Origin: a virus
Virus record (IMG/VR): IMGVR_UViG_3300029787_000046
Location: 1 to 57,813 of that record
Length of the DNA: 57,813 nt
Reading direction: 5' to 3' (one strand)
Within the stretch, counting starts at the first letter, position 1, and each line of letters begins with the position of its first letter. This document shows, in pieces, positions 25,329 through 33,842 of this stretch. The notes below the pieces were generated by a model, which ran no database searches, was not told where the DNA came from, and worked only from the letters and a program-made list of their open reading frames with translations. The position numbers and the translations under genes are program-made.

Positions 25329-28310
25329 TTATCCCTCTAGGGTTACCACTCTTGCAGTAAGTGCTTCTATTAGTGCGTTCTGTTCTTGAATAGCTTTGAC
25401 TAGAATTGGTACTAACTTAGCGTACCTCATTCCGTACTGTTTACCATCGCCACTTACACTTACAGTTAAATTTGTTTTATCTGCAATTTTATAATTAGAA
25501 GCTTCTTCTAATGTTTTAACATCTTGTGCTTTAAAACCTAAATCTAACCAATCTTCTTTATGAGTTCCATCAGAAGTTATGGCATCTAAATCATAATCAT
25601 CTGCTGTCTTATCTCCATATTTAGAACGCTTATCCCACTTAAAGGTGTACGGTTTCATAGCTTTTACAAAGTCTAAACCTAAGTCTAATGTAGTAAAATC
25701 TGTCTTATCTCGTTCATCAGAAGCTGCCGTTATATCTACTTGAGCATTAAAAGTAGTAATGTTTTCATCACCTATATATATTTCGTTTGAACCAGTTGTG
25801 ACATTACCTCCAGGACTTCCAGTAAGACCTGCATCATGACCTATGACTGTATTGTTATGACCAGAAGTTATTGCTCTTCCTGTTAAAAAACCCATCGCAG
25901 TGTTATCATATCCAGTACAAGCTGTGAGAGCTTGAACACCAACAGCAGTATTTGTACCACCACTATCTGCTGAACCCAAAGCAAGTCTTCCAACAGCAGT
26001 ATTATCACTACTATCTAATGTTTCTGCTCCTGCATTAAAACCAATAAGTGTGTTATTAATTCCTGTTGTAATTTTTGTACCTGCAAATGTACCAACTGCG
26101 GTGTTGAAACTAGTTGTATCAGTAGAAAAGTTTTGTGCTTTAAGTGCTGAAGCTCCTATTGCAACTGATTTATCACCTCTTGTATCAGCGGTTAAAGCGT
26201 CATTACCTATTGCAACATTCATTTCACCGTCAGTAATACTTGCTCCTGCATTACTACCTACTATAGTGGTTTTGACTGCTGTAGTAATTGCCATTCCTGC
26301 ATTGTTACCAACAGCAGTATTGTGAGAATCTGTTGCAGTAGTGAAGTTTTGTGCTTTTAATGCCTGTCTGCCTACTGCTGTAGAATGACTTCCTAATGTA
26401 TCTGCACTTAATGCTTCATAACCTAAAGCGAGGTTGTTCCCACCTGTTGTTAAATGATCACCTGACAGACCACCAATTACAGTATTATTTACACCTGTTG
26501 TAATACGTCTACCTGCTAAAGCTCCTACAGCAGTATTATAGGCATCTGTAGCCGTAGTAAAATTTTGTTCGTTTAAAGTTAAAGATCCAAGTGCTGTATT
26601 ATAACTACCTAATGTATCTGCACTTAATGCTGCTTTTCCGACTGCTACATTAAACTCTGAAGTAGTAAGTGCATCTCCTACTTCTGCACCGATGAGGGTG
26701 TTGTTTGTACCTGTTGTAACTGATTGACCTGCATCATATCCTACGGCTACATTAAAGGACTCCGTAGTAGTAGCATAATTTTGATTTTGTAATGTTTGAT
26801 AACCTATTGCAACTGATTTTCTACCTACGTCATCACTAGATAAAGAAGCATATCCCATAGCTACATTACGGTCACCTGTTGTTAAAGCATCTCCTGATGT
26901 TCCACCAATAAGAGTATTTCTTGTACCTGTAGTAACTGATAAACCTGCTTGATGACCAACAGCTACGTTGTATGAATCTGTAGCCGTTGTAAAGTTTTGT
27001 GTAGCTAAAGCTTGATACCCTAATGCAGTGGAATTAGAACCTAGTGTATCAGCACTTAAAGCATTCACACCTAATGCTGTATTATAATCGGCATCTGTAA
27101 GAGCGTCTCCTGCTAGTCCACCAATAAGGGTATTTTGAAGGCCTGTTGTTATTGATCCACCTGCATTGTAACCTAGTCCTACGTTGTAAGAAGTAGTAGC
27201 AGTAGTAAAATTTTGATTAGCTAAAGCACTGTAACCTATAGCAACAGTTCTGCTTCCAAGTGTGTCATCTGTTAATGCTCCTCTACCAATTGCTACGTTC
27301 CTATCAGCATCAGTTAAAGCATCTCCTGCTGTACCACCAATTATTACATTGTCAACTCCAGTTGTTATATTTTGTGCAGTATTATATCCAACTGCTACAT
27401 TGTAAGAATCAGTTGCAGTAGTAAAATTTTGAGTTGTTAATGCGTTTCTTCCTATAGCAATAGATTTACTACCTAGAGTGTCAGTAGTAAGAGCATTGTA
27501 TCCTACAGCTACATTATGGTCAGCATCCGTAAGTGCATCACCTGCAAGCGCACCTATCAAGGTGTTTTGTACACCTGTGGTAACTGATGTACCTGCATCA
27601 ACACCTACTGCTGTATTATAAGATTCTGCTCCTGCATTAAGAGTTTTCAATGCTCTATAACCAATAGCTACGTTGTTTCCATTGGCATCTTCTGTTGATA
27701 AAGCTTCAAACCCAACAGCAACATTATTATCACCTGTAGTCAAAGCAGTACCTGCTTCATCACCCAAGACCACATTGTAGTTGCCGCCAGAGGTTATTGC
27801 ATCCCCTGCATTAATGCCAAGACGTAAATTAGATGTACCTGCTGTACTTGTAGATAAACTGGGGACAGAAATATTAGTAAGCGCCTCTACAACAGCAGCT
27901 CCAGATCCTGCACCATCTAAATAAACAACCTTAACTGTACCATTAGGGATTGTTACATTAGCACCAGAACCTTGACTAATAATTATGTTATAAGGACCAG
28001 AACTCCCACTATCTGTAGTAGCATTCTCAATAAAGTGTACTCTTGATAAAGTGTTGGGAGCAATAGTAATTGTACAATCAGAGTCTAACGCTCCTGTATA
28101 CTTAATGTACATTGAACGAGCAGGATCTGTTGCCCCATCTGCAACCGTAGAAGTATGCGTGTCTGCATTTGTTGTGATCGCTTCAGTTCCAAAACTGAAA
28201 CCTTCAGCAATTAACTCTAAGTTCGTGTTAGTTGTATCTCCCCACGTTCCTGACTGTTCGCCTGACCCAATTTCTTCTAATCGTAAATCATTTGTATATA
28301 CACTTGCCAT
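25329..28310 (-). CDS. Tail fibre/spike with 72-residue repeats and C-terminal S74 chaperone
   Basis: In this 993-residue protein, residues 1-195 form the virion-attachment region starting MASVYTNDLRLEEIGSGEQS. Residues about 196-830 consist of eight full repeats of 70-72 residues plus a partial ninth. Each repeat carries four N-x-A-x-G coils (NVAVGYNAL, KSIAIGRNAL, YNVAVGYNT, NTLIGG), like the left-handed parallel roll of YadA-type adhesin heads. From Ser864 (SDERDKTDFTTLDLGLDFVK) to the end is a peptidase S74 intramolecular chaperone, expected to trimerise the fibre and cut itself off at that serine. Its product should be the host-recognising spike. The next gene downstream is a 2OG-Fe(II) oxygenase. 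Confidence 0.88.
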   Translation of the reverse strand: MASVYTNDLRLEEIGSGEQSGTWGDTTNTNLELIAEGFSFGTEAITTNADTHTSTVADGATDPARSMYIKYTGALDSDCTITIAPNTLSRVHFIENATTDSGSSGPYNIIISQGSGANVTIPNGTVKVVYLDGAGSGAAVVEALTNISVPSLSTSTAGTSNLRLGINAGDAITSGGNYNVVLGDEAGTALTTGDNNVAVGFEALSTEDANGNNVAIGYRALKTLNAGAESYNTAVGVDAGTSVTTGVQNTLIGALAGDALTDADHNVAVGYNALTTDTLGSKSIAIGRNALTTQNFTTATDSYNVAVGYNTAQNITTGVDNVIIGGTAGDALTDADRNVAIGRGALTDDTLGSRTVAIGYSALANQNFTTATTSYNVGLGYNAGGSITTGLQNTLIGGLAGDALTDADYNTALGVNALSADTLGSNSTALGYQALATQNFTTATDSYNVAVGHQAGLSVTTGTRNTLIGGTSGDALTTGDRNVAMGYASLSSDDVGRKSVAIGYQTLQNQNYATTTESFNVAVGYDAGQSVTTGTNNTLIGAEVGDALTTSEFNVAVGKAALSADTLGSYNTALGSLTLNEQNFTTATDAYNTAVGALAGRRITTGVNNTVIGGLSGDHLTTGGNNLALGYEALSADTLGSHSTAVGRQALKAQNFTTATDSHNTAVGNNAGMAITTAVKTTIVGSNAGASITDGEMNVAIGNDALTADTRGDKSVAIGASALKAQNFSTDTTSFNTAVGTFAGTKITTGINNTLIGFNAGAETLDSSDNTAVGRLALGSADSGGTNTAVGVQALTACTGYDNTAMGFLTGRAITSGHNNTVIGHDAGLTGSPGGNVTTGSNEIYIGDENITTFNAQVDITAASDERDKTDFTTLDLGLDFVKAMKPYTFKWDKRSKYGDKTADDYDLDAITSDGTHKEDWLDLGFKAQDVKTLEEASNYKIADKTNLTVSVSGDGKQYGMRYAKLVPILVKAIQEQNALIEALTARVVTLEG
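25914..27725. repeat. Tandem 216-bp repeats in the tail fibre gene
   Basis: The coding sequence for residues 196-790 or so repeats with a 216-bp period (72 codons), about eight and a half times. The copies have diverged at the DNA level but keep phrases such as the one encoding QNFTTATDSYNVAVG. Such arrays can shorten or lengthen by recombination. Boundaries are approximate. Confidence 0.75.
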
Positions 28311-28321
28311 GTTTTATCTCC

Positions 28322-28978
28322 TTATGCTGCTATATCTATCCAAGAGGGGGTCTGACTTGGGGATATTTCACTAAAATTGGCAGTTTGACTAGGGGATACT
28401 GCACTAAAATTAGGTGTTTGACTAGGCACAATGTTACCCCAAACAAGCACCCTTCCTAAAGATGCCGTAGCACTTACCCCTGTAATTTCAAATCTGGTTG
28501 ATGTATCAATTACTACTGGAGCATCATCAACTACAGCAGTAGCTTCTACACCACTCGGTTCAATATTTGATGTTGCTATTATTGATAAGGCAGCACTATC
28601 AACTGAAGCAGTAGCACTTACCCCTACATTTGTCTCAAACGTATTGCCTAAAGAAGTAGTGCCTGAAACACCCATCTGTGTTTCAAATACATTGCCTAAA
28701 GAGGTAGTGCCTGAAACACCAGTAACAGATACATTCGCAAACCCTGTAATCGTAGAAGATCCGACACTACCTGTCCCGCTGACTCCTACATTTGTCTCAA
28801 ACGTATTACCTATGGCAGATGTTGCTGCGACCCCTGTAACATTTTGACCAATAACAATTGATACAGAGTCGATAGAAGCAGTTGCACTAGGAAAACCAAC
28901 CTCTGTATTCCATGCGCCCTCGTTCCACCCTCGGGTAGTGCTATTCCAACCTAATAAAGGAACAAGAGCATCAGACAT
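28322..28978 (-). CDS. Repeat-rich structural protein (fibre-associated)
   Basis: This 218-residue protein starts with a Trp/Gly motif (LGWNSTTRGWNEGAWN, 9-24). It then repeats GVSGTTSLGNVFETQ / GVSGTTSLGNTFETN-type beta units, and ends with three PSQT units (PSQTPNFSAV, PSQTANFSEI, PSQTPSWIDI). Its ATG overlaps the stop of the 28978 gene as TAATG. It is likely a thin tail appendage or adaptor immediately upstream of the fibre. I recognise the style but not a named family. Confidence 0.6.
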   Translation of the reverse strand: MSDALVPLLGWNSTTRGWNEGAWNTEVGFPSATASIDSVSIVIGQNVTGVAATSAIGNTFETNVGVSGTGSVGSSTITGFANVSVTGVSGTTSLGNVFETQMGVSGTTSLGNTFETNVGVSATASVDSAALSIIATSNIEPSGVEATAVVDDAPVVIDTSTRFEITGVSATASLGRVLVWGNIVPSQTPNFSAVSPSQTANFSEISPSQTPSWIDIAA

Positions 28979-29415
28979 TAAGCTATCCTGATAATAGCGT
29001 TACTCGCATCAGCTGTAGGAAATACTATAGTAAAATCACCTGCGCTTGCTGCTTTATCTGAACCAAAATCTAATACAGCTACCGAAGGGTCTCCTGTGGC
29101 TGTGTCGTTAAATATTAAAGCTCCTCTTACTGAGGAGATAGTCACATTGCTAAAAACTTCATCAGCAAAATCAACTAATGCTGTTGTGCTACTTGAGGTA
29201 GGTGTGACAGGGTTCAAAGCTTGCCCTTTAGCAGAATAATTAGTTCCGCTAATTTCATTACTGGTAGTATACGCTGTTGTCGCTGCTGTGAACGAAGCAC
29301 TATTATCATACAACGCGATATTAAAAGTGTTTCCTGTTGTCGCCGTAAAATTATGCACTCCTTTTAATAACTCTACTTTAAAAGAGGTACACAGAAAGTT
29401 TCCCGTGAAAGCCAT
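28978..29415 (-). CDS. Conserved phage structural protein, jelly-roll-like
   Basis: This 145-residue beta-rich protein starts MAFTGNFLCTSFKVELLKGV and contains TFNIALYDNSASF and ALIFNDTATGDPSVAVLDFG. Similar proteins lie between connectors and fibres in several aquatic phage genomes and are presumed virion components. There is no catalytic motif. Confidence 0.6.
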   Translation of the reverse strand: MAFTGNFLCTSFKVELLKGVHNFTATTGNTFNIALYDNSASFTAATTAYTTSNEISGTNYSAKGQALNPVTPTSSSTTALVDFADEVFSNVTISSVRGALIFNDTATGDPSVAVLDFGSDKAASAGDFTIVFPTADASNAIIRIA

Positions 29416-29708
29416 TACATTCTCCTTATATATTCTGCAAGTTTCGGGTTTCCAGAATCTTTTATTGCATTGTATATAGTAGTTCTATCACTTTTAATAG
29501 CTTGTTTCATATATAACGCAATAATCGTTTCCATTTCTTTGCGATAAGCATGAGCTTGATCACGTATTGCAGGGTGAGCATTGTTAGATATACCGATTAT
29601 TTTATCAACACATCTTTTGGCTGTTTCCTCTGGAGTAAACCCCCTGTTGTCTGTAGTTTCAACCGTAACAGAAAAGTTATTAGACATACCTAACGATTCT
29701 GTAAACAT
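29415..29708 (-). CDS. Small helical protein, unknown (DUF7681-like)
   Basis: This 97-residue protein has a conserved-looking helical core, NNAHPAIRDQAHAYRKEMET, then IIALYMKQAIKSDRTTIYNA. The ATG at 29708 overlaps the upstream stop as TAATG; an internal ATG seven codons on is the alternative. Proteins with this core occur across phage tail regions. The family number is from memory and uncertain. Confidence 0.55.
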   Translation of the reverse strand: MFTESLGMSNNFSVTVETTDNRGFTPEETAKRCVDKIIGISNNAHPAIRDQAHAYRKEMETIIALYMKQAIKSDRTTIYNAIKDSGNPKLAEYIRRM

Positions 29709-30562
29709 TATGTCCTAGCCTTTCTTAACGGTCCTGATGTATATTCATCTGTTACTTCTTTAGCTTCACCTAAATTTTTAAGTCGTGCAAGAGCTTCCGC
29801 AAAACGAGAATTATACATAGTCATAACGTCTTGTTCACCCTTCATATAAATATAACACTCTATTAACGATCCGTAAAGTAAAGCAAGTTCTCCATTTTCA
29901 CTAACCCAAGAAACAGTAGAGTCTGACCCTATGCTAGATAATGTGCCTGTTGCCCCACTAGAGCTCCCTGTAATTGTTTCACCCACTGTAAAATCACCAC
30001 TAGGAATTATAACCGTAAGAGTAGTAGAGCTAGGAACGGCATCAACAGTGGCTGTTTCTCCACTTGTGCCTCCTGTTATTGTGTCACTTGTCGTAAAAGT
30101 GCCTACAACAGAAGTTAAAGTAAGTAGAAACGTGCTTTGTGTTAAACTTTTAGGACGATAAAAATAACTCATTTCAACAACATAATTGCTGTCAGGAGTA
30201 GGAGCTATAATAAAATTATCTACATCAAATTGTGCGTAATACTTAGGGGTTCCTGTAGTTGCAGGGTTAGGGTTATACGATTGTATAAACTCTAACTCTT
30301 TGTATTGTAAAAACTCAAGACTACTGTCGTTAGTAATTGTCAATGAGTTAGAAGCTAAAAAATCATCTGGACAAGCTAGAAATTTATTACTTGCAGTCAT
30401 AGATCCCGAAGCGTTCTTTTCAAAAACATTTAATTGCACTGATTTTAGTATGCGCTCTTCTGCAAGCCTAATAAACACTGGCAGGTTAGATACAAAAGAA
30501 ACTTCATCGTTTTGAGTATAATCTTTTAAAGCTTGTTTTAAAGTTGAATAAGTAAAACTCAT
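29708..30562 (-). CDS. Head-tail connector protein with inserted GETITG module
   Basis: This 284-residue protein resembles podovirus connector/adaptor proteins at both ends: FTYSTLKQALKDYTQNDEVS with an LAEERILKSVQL helix at the start, and ALLYGSLIECYIYMKGEQDV at the end. Between about residues 148 and 216 sits a beta module with two GETITG/DTITGGTSG repeats (TTSDTITGGTSGETATVDAV; FTVGETITGSSSGATGTLSS). A closely similar module is inserted in the 30855 connector. It is coupled to the gene that follows by a TAATG overlap. Confidence 0.65.
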   Translation of the reverse strand: MSFTYSTLKQALKDYTQNDEVSFVSNLPVFIRLAEERILKSVQLNVFEKNASGSMTASNKFLACPDDFLASNSLTITNDSSLEFLQYKELEFIQSYNPNPATTGTPKYYAQFDVDNFIIAPTPDSNYVVEMSYFYRPKSLTQSTFLLTLTSVVGTFTTSDTITGGTSGETATVDAVPSSTTLTVIIPSGDFTVGETITGSSSGATGTLSSIGSDSTVSWVSENGELALLYGSLIECYIYMKGEQDVMTMYNSRFAEALARLKNLGEAKEVTDEYTSGPLRKART

Positions 30563-30858
30563 GTTGTAACCTCTACTTTTCCTACAGAGCTAATTCCTTG
30601 TATTGACGTATTAGTAAAAAGAGGAAATGTATTTTGACCTACAAGTATGTCAAGAGGCTCTTTTCTATCAGGACGAGGATATCGCAAAGCTTCTGGCTCA
30701 AAAGGCACAGAACTTGGTTCTAACTGAGGATGTTTTTCCTCAAAACACTCAGGACATACTCTTAAACCATTCCATTCTTGTCGTAATGAAATGTAATCAT
30801 ATTGTTGACCACATCGATCACATAAAGCTAAAGCGTATTGTCCTGTTGCGAATTTCAT
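30559..30858 (-). CDS. Small zinc-ribbon-like phage protein
   Basis: This 99-residue protein has two cysteine pairs, CDRCGQQ (13-19) and CPECFE (35-40), spaced like a zinc ribbon. It also has a conserved LRQEWNGLRVCPECFE phrase and a proline-rich tail. It overlaps both neighbours by four bases (ATGA type). Relatives sit beside connector genes in many phages, and no function is known. Confidence 0.7.
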   Translation of the reverse strand: MKFATGQYALALCDRCGQQYDYISLRQEWNGLRVCPECFEEKHPQLEPSSVPFEPEALRYPRPDRKEPLDILVGQNTFPLFTNTSIQGISSVGKVEVTT

Positions 30859-31760
30859 CTTATCAACGTGTAATAATCTCTGCTAGGGGTTAATGTTAAA
30901 CTAGCTCGGTCACGATCTTCCGCAGCAGCTCGCTCAAATTCTTCTTCATATACAGCTTTTAACAGTTGCACACGATTAGGTGCTTTTTTCAAACTGATAT
31001 AGTAGGCTAATCCTGCTGCTAAACAGGGGTAAAACCTAAATGGCACATCTACTGTATTCTGTGGGTTATCTACATCATCAATTCTTACAAGTCTATCAAA
31101 AACAAGAGTATACGTTGTTGCATCAGGAGTTCCCCACAATTTCAAAACAGGTGTGATTTGTCTATCTATATAAAACTGAGAAGGTCGTGCCGTTGTTCGT
31201 TTGCTTGGAATATTTATAAAAGTATCACGACTTATTCTACTTATAGAAATATCTGATTGATTAGAAGCACCTGCATTTTGCCTTATAACCGCAGACAAAA
31301 TATCTATAGTGCTTCTTACATTCGTAAAATCAACAGCAGCCGTAACCGTAGTAGTCGCACCGCTCGTGCCACCTGTGATTGTTTCTGCAGCAACAAAAGT
31401 TCCAGAAGGTATAGTTATAGCAATAACCGTAGATGAAGTAACGCTTGTTATAGACGCAGTCGCACCACTCGTACCACCTGTGATTGTTTCACCAACAGTA
31501 AAAGAACCACTAGCTCCTACAGTCATAGTTAAAATTCCTGCGGGATAATTAGCAATATCTGTAACTAAAGGTAAAGATACCTGCTCAATAGTCCAACGAT
31601 TTAATCCTCGATTTGCCCAGTCTGCAAAAAGTAAATTTAAAGAACGTCTTGCTGTTTTTAAATCATATCCTGTAGCTACAATTAAACCACAACGTTCGAA
31701 CGCTTCTTCAATATACTCTGCTACATCTGGTTCAAAATCAACTGATCCTGAAACTGCCAT
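30855..31760 (-). CDS. Tail accessory/adaptor protein (P22 gp4-like) with inserted GETITG module
   Basis: This 301-residue protein has an N-terminal helical part, VAEYIEEAFERCGLIVATGY and DLKTARRSLNLLFADWANRG (14-53), and a C-terminal part with RFYPCLAAGLAYYISLKKAP and EDRDRASLTLTPSRD. Together these are the pattern of the ring-forming adaptor that binds under the portal. About residues 80-145 are an insert of two GETITGGTSGAT units (SGSFTVGETITGGTSGATAS and TFVAAETITGGTSGATTTVT). The ends look conserved while the insert looks mobile. Confidence 0.72.
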   Translation of the reverse strand: MAVSGSVDFEPDVAEYIEEAFERCGLIVATGYDLKTARRSLNLLFADWANRGLNRWTIEQVSLPLVTDIANYPAGILTMTVGASGSFTVGETITGGTSGATASITSVTSSTVIAITIPSGTFVAAETITGGTSGATTTVTAAVDFTNVRSTIDILSAVIRQNAGASNQSDISISRISRDTFINIPSKRTTARPSQFYIDRQITPVLKLWGTPDATTYTLVFDRLVRIDDVDNPQNTVDVPFRFYPCLAAGLAYYISLKKAPNRVQLLKAVYEEEFERAAAEDRDRASLTLTPSRDYYTLIR

Positions 31761-31770
31761 AACTTATCCT

Positions 31771-31950
31771 TTAACTGTAAGGTCCTTTAATAACCTTACC
31801 GCCCATTTTCATGCCTTTGGGTTTCATCATTTTTCCACCCATTTTCATGCCTTTGGGTTTCATCATTTTTCCACCGTTTGCCATGCCTTTAGGCTTCATA
31901 GCCTTACCGCCATTCTTCATGCCTTTAGGCTTCTTTTTCATTTTTTTCAT
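31771..31950 (-). CDS. 59-residue Lys/Met/Gly repeat protein
   Basis: I read this ORF with AAAGGAAAAG seven bases before its ATG, a good ribosome-binding site. The protein is almost entirely four repeats of the type KPKGMKMGGKMM after a MKKMKKK start, ending GGKVIKGPYS. The same PKGMK/PRGMKSGG phrase appears in the small basic proteins at 31962 and 33303. The very high positive charge suggests DNA or RNA contact inside the capsid. It is easily missed because of its length. Confidence 0.65.
   Translation of the reverse strand: MKKMKKKPKGMKNGGKAMKPKGMANGGKMMKPKGMKMGGKMMKPKGMKMGGKVIKGPYS
31802..31873. repeat. Tandem 36-bp repeat
   Basis: Two exact 36-bp copies (31802-31837 and 31838-31873) lie inside the 59-residue basic gene and encode 12-residue units. 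Two further degenerate copies follow up to about 31945. Confidence 0.85.
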
Positions 31951-31961
31951 GTTCTTTTCCT

Positions 31962-32210
31962 TTATTTTAGTTTGCCTAGTATAAATTTCATAACTTCCGT
32001 AGATGATAATCTACCTTCTTTTAAATCAACGAATTTTTTAGAAACTTGTGCAGGGGTTAAACCTGTTTTTTTACTTTCACCACCTGAAGCCATGCGGACA
32101 GGTTTTTTCGTAGCCTTACCACCATTTTTCATGTAACCCATTTTGTTGCGAACTTTTTTAGGCAGTTTCGCAAGTCCAGGATTTTTCTTTTTATCAACTG
32201 GCTTCATCAT
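31962..32210 (-). CDS. Small basic protein with GGK motifs
   Basis: I place the start at 32210 (MMKPVDKKKNPG), three bases after AAGGAG; upstream in-frame codons overlap the previous gene without a site. The 82 residues hold NKMGYMKNGGKATKKPVRMA, akin to the repeats of the next gene, and a C-terminal helix (LTPAQVSKKFVDLKEGRLSS). It is probably a minor virion protein. Confidence 0.6.
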   Translation of the reverse strand: MMKPVDKKKNPGLAKLPKKVRNKMGYMKNGGKATKKPVRMASGGESKKTGLTPAQVSKKFVDLKEGRLSSTEVMKFILGKLK

Positions 32211-32886
32211 TGTCTCCTTTGTTATACAAATTGTCAAACACTCTATTCACATCTAGTGTATAGTCTAAATCGGACTTTGAATAGTGTATATGTTGAGATG
32301 GTCTAAAATCAGGAGCACCTTGTCCTGTTGCAAACCAAGCAGGGTGAGTTACTCTAACCCTGTTATTGGGCAATGCCACAATATTTCCTGTCCATATTCC
32401 TGCATCGAGTAATTGTAAAACATGAGATTGTTTATGTTGTGCAGGATCATCTGCAATTTCACTATCTGTATAATCTACAGTAAACATATACTTTGCAGGG
32501 AAAAACTCGCCATTTATTTTTGCTAACCAAGGACAAGGGGTTGTTCTATCCATCACATATACAGAATGATAATGTGAAGCACAATCCCAAGGTTGAGCAT
32601 CATATGTTTCCATGGGGTGTGACCATTCCTCTAAAGGAACATCACCTAACAATCCAGTTATAGGCATCCTAGCCCACATAGCACCACCATGCACAGTATC
32701 TTCTGGTTCGCCTTCTGCTTCGTTACCTGTAAATATTACTTGAAAACTTAAACATCTATTTGGGATAGTTGTAACAGCGATAGCCATAGCGTGTAAAAAC
32801 TCACCATGATATTTCTCGTGGTTATGAGTATATTCACGACGAACCCAACATTTAAAATAGGGAATGTTACTTTGTAAGTAACTCAT
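32194..32886 (-). CDS. Unrecognised conserved-looking virion-region protein
   Basis: This 230-residue protein has many aromatic and histidine residues (HNHEKYHGEFLHAMAIAVTT, WDCASHYHSVYVMDR, HPAWFATGQGAPDF). There is no signal peptide and no known active-site pattern. The clustered His/Asp/Glu could bind metal. It lies among small basic structural genes and overlaps its follower by 17 bases. I do not recognise the family. Confidence 0.6.
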   Translation of the reverse strand: MSYLQSNIPYFKCWVRREYTHNHEKYHGEFLHAMAIAVTTIPNRCLSFQVIFTGNEAEGEPEDTVHGGAMWARMPITGLLGDVPLEEWSHPMETYDAQPWDCASHYHSVYVMDRTTPCPWLAKINGEFFPAKYMFTVDYTDSEIADDPAQHKQSHVLQLLDAGIWTGNIVALPNNRVRVTHPAWFATGQGAPDFRPSQHIHYSKSDLDYTLDVNRVFDNLYNKGDNDEAS

Positions 32887-33137
32887 TTTTTAGTGCTTTT
32901 CTTTTTGCCTTTTAGTAAGTCAGCGTCTGCTTTCCTAGCTCCACCTTTACCAGTTACGAAACTCTTCACTCTCCCCATTGCCCACGCATGAGCAGAGGTT
33001 TTAGGTCTGCTTCCAGAAGAATAATATGCACCAAGACCTCTTTTATAAACTGCATCTAATTTAGATGGAGTAAATTTTCCTGCTCCAGGAATAGAAGAAT
33101 ATTTACCACCTTTTTTCTTGGGTTTTGTCTCTGCCAT
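32883..33137 (-). CDS. Small basic protein, DUF5824-like
   Basis: In this 84-residue protein the core LDAVYKRGLGAYYSSGSRPK followed by TSAHAWAMGRVKSFVTGKGG is the pattern of a small phage family (DUF5824, from memory) usually near head genes. The ends are Lys-rich. It is coupled on both sides by overlapping stop and start codons. Confidence 0.65.
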   Translation of the reverse strand: MAETKPKKKGGKYSSIPGAGKFTPSKLDAVYKRGLGAYYSSGSRPKTSAHAWAMGRVKSFVTGKGGARKADADLLKGKKKSTKK

Positions 33138-33334
33138 TAGCTCTTACTCCGTTGTTTACTAATTTTATCCATCATAGCAGGAGTTAACTTCCCTTGTTTA
33201 TAAAGACGAGCAGTCCTTTTTATTTCTGCTTCTCTTGCTTTAGGATTTTTTGCACCTTTCACATATACTCTAGGAACACCTTTTTTAGTTTTAGGAACTT
33301 TTTTAAACTTTCTTGGCACTAGTTTTCCTCGCAT
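33137..33334 (-). CDS. Small basic protein of the head region
   Basis: This 65-residue protein contains PRVYVKGAKNPKAREAEIKR and LYKQGKLTPAMMDKISKQRS, a phrase repeated in similar small phage proteins. It is strongly basic. It overlaps the 33303 gene by 32 bases in another frame. Confidence 0.6.
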   Translation of the reverse strand: MRGKLVPRKFKKVPKTKKGVPRVYVKGAKNPKAREAEIKRTARLYKQGKLTPAMMDKISKQRSKS

Positions 33335-33521
33335 CTCTTAAGTTAGCTTTTGTCGGCGCACCTTTAGATCCAGGTTTTCTCATTCTTTCACCAGATCCGG
33401 CCTTTATTCGTTTTCTTTTAGCATGAATATTTTCCCATAACCCCCCACTTTTCATGCCTCTAGGTTTCTTTTTCTTAGAAGTTGTAATTTGTTTTTTCAT
33501 TTGACCACGACTAATTGCCAT
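33303..33521 (-). CDS. Small basic protein with GLWENIHAKRKRI motif
   Basis: This 72-residue protein has KKKPRGMKSGGLWENIHAKR, then AGSGERMRKPGSKGAPTKAN, a pattern shared by many phage proteins of unknown function. The ATG directly follows the upstream stop (TAGATG). It shares PRGMKSGG with the repeat protein at 31771. Confidence 0.65.
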   Translation of the reverse strand: MAISRGQMKKQITTSKKKKPRGMKSGGLWENIHAKRKRIKAGSGERMRKPGSKGAPTKANLRDARKTSAKKV

Positions 33522-33815
33522 CTAACAATCCCACGCTCTACGCGACCAGTAGTTAGCTGATAACTTATTAGTCGTGCCTTTAATGCCACCTGATCTGGCA
33601 CAATAAGATCTTTTACGGGATGGTTGATTCTTTTTAATAGACAACTCAGGATCGCCGAAGCGAACTATTTTTACATCTTTGCCTACTTTAGCTAAAACTG
33701 CTGATTTTTTCTTTGCGTTAGGGGTTCGTTTAGGTTTATTGTATCCTGAAAATAGTTCACCACGATACTTTAGTTTACCACTAGGTAATCGTTTTACATC
33801 TTTAGTAGTAGCCAT
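33522..33815 (-). CDS. Small basic protein, RSYCARSGG/ARYW family
   Basis: This 97-residue protein contains VRFGDPELSIKKNQPSRKRS, then CARSGGIKGTTNKLSANYWS, ending RRAWDC. This C-terminal pattern recurs in phage head-region proteins (DUF6321-like by memory). AAGGAG precedes the ATG. The spaced Cys/His-like residues and high charge suggest nucleic-acid contact. Confidence 0.65.
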   Translation of the reverse strand: MATTKDVKRLPSGKLKYRGELFSGYNKPKRTPNAKKKSAVLAKVGKDVKIVRFGDPELSIKKNQPSRKRSYCARSGGIKGTTNKLSANYWSRRAWDC

Positions 33816-33842
33816 AACAACTCCTTTAAATCAATATACCTA

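Noticed and set aside
25914-27725. Possible CRISPR or assembly collapse in the 216-bp repeats
   Set aside because: The period is a whole number of codons and the reading frame stays open throughout, as expected for a repeat protein.
31802-31945. Possible CRISPR array
   Set aside because: The 36-bp copies are directly adjacent with no spacers and encode in-frame protein repeats.
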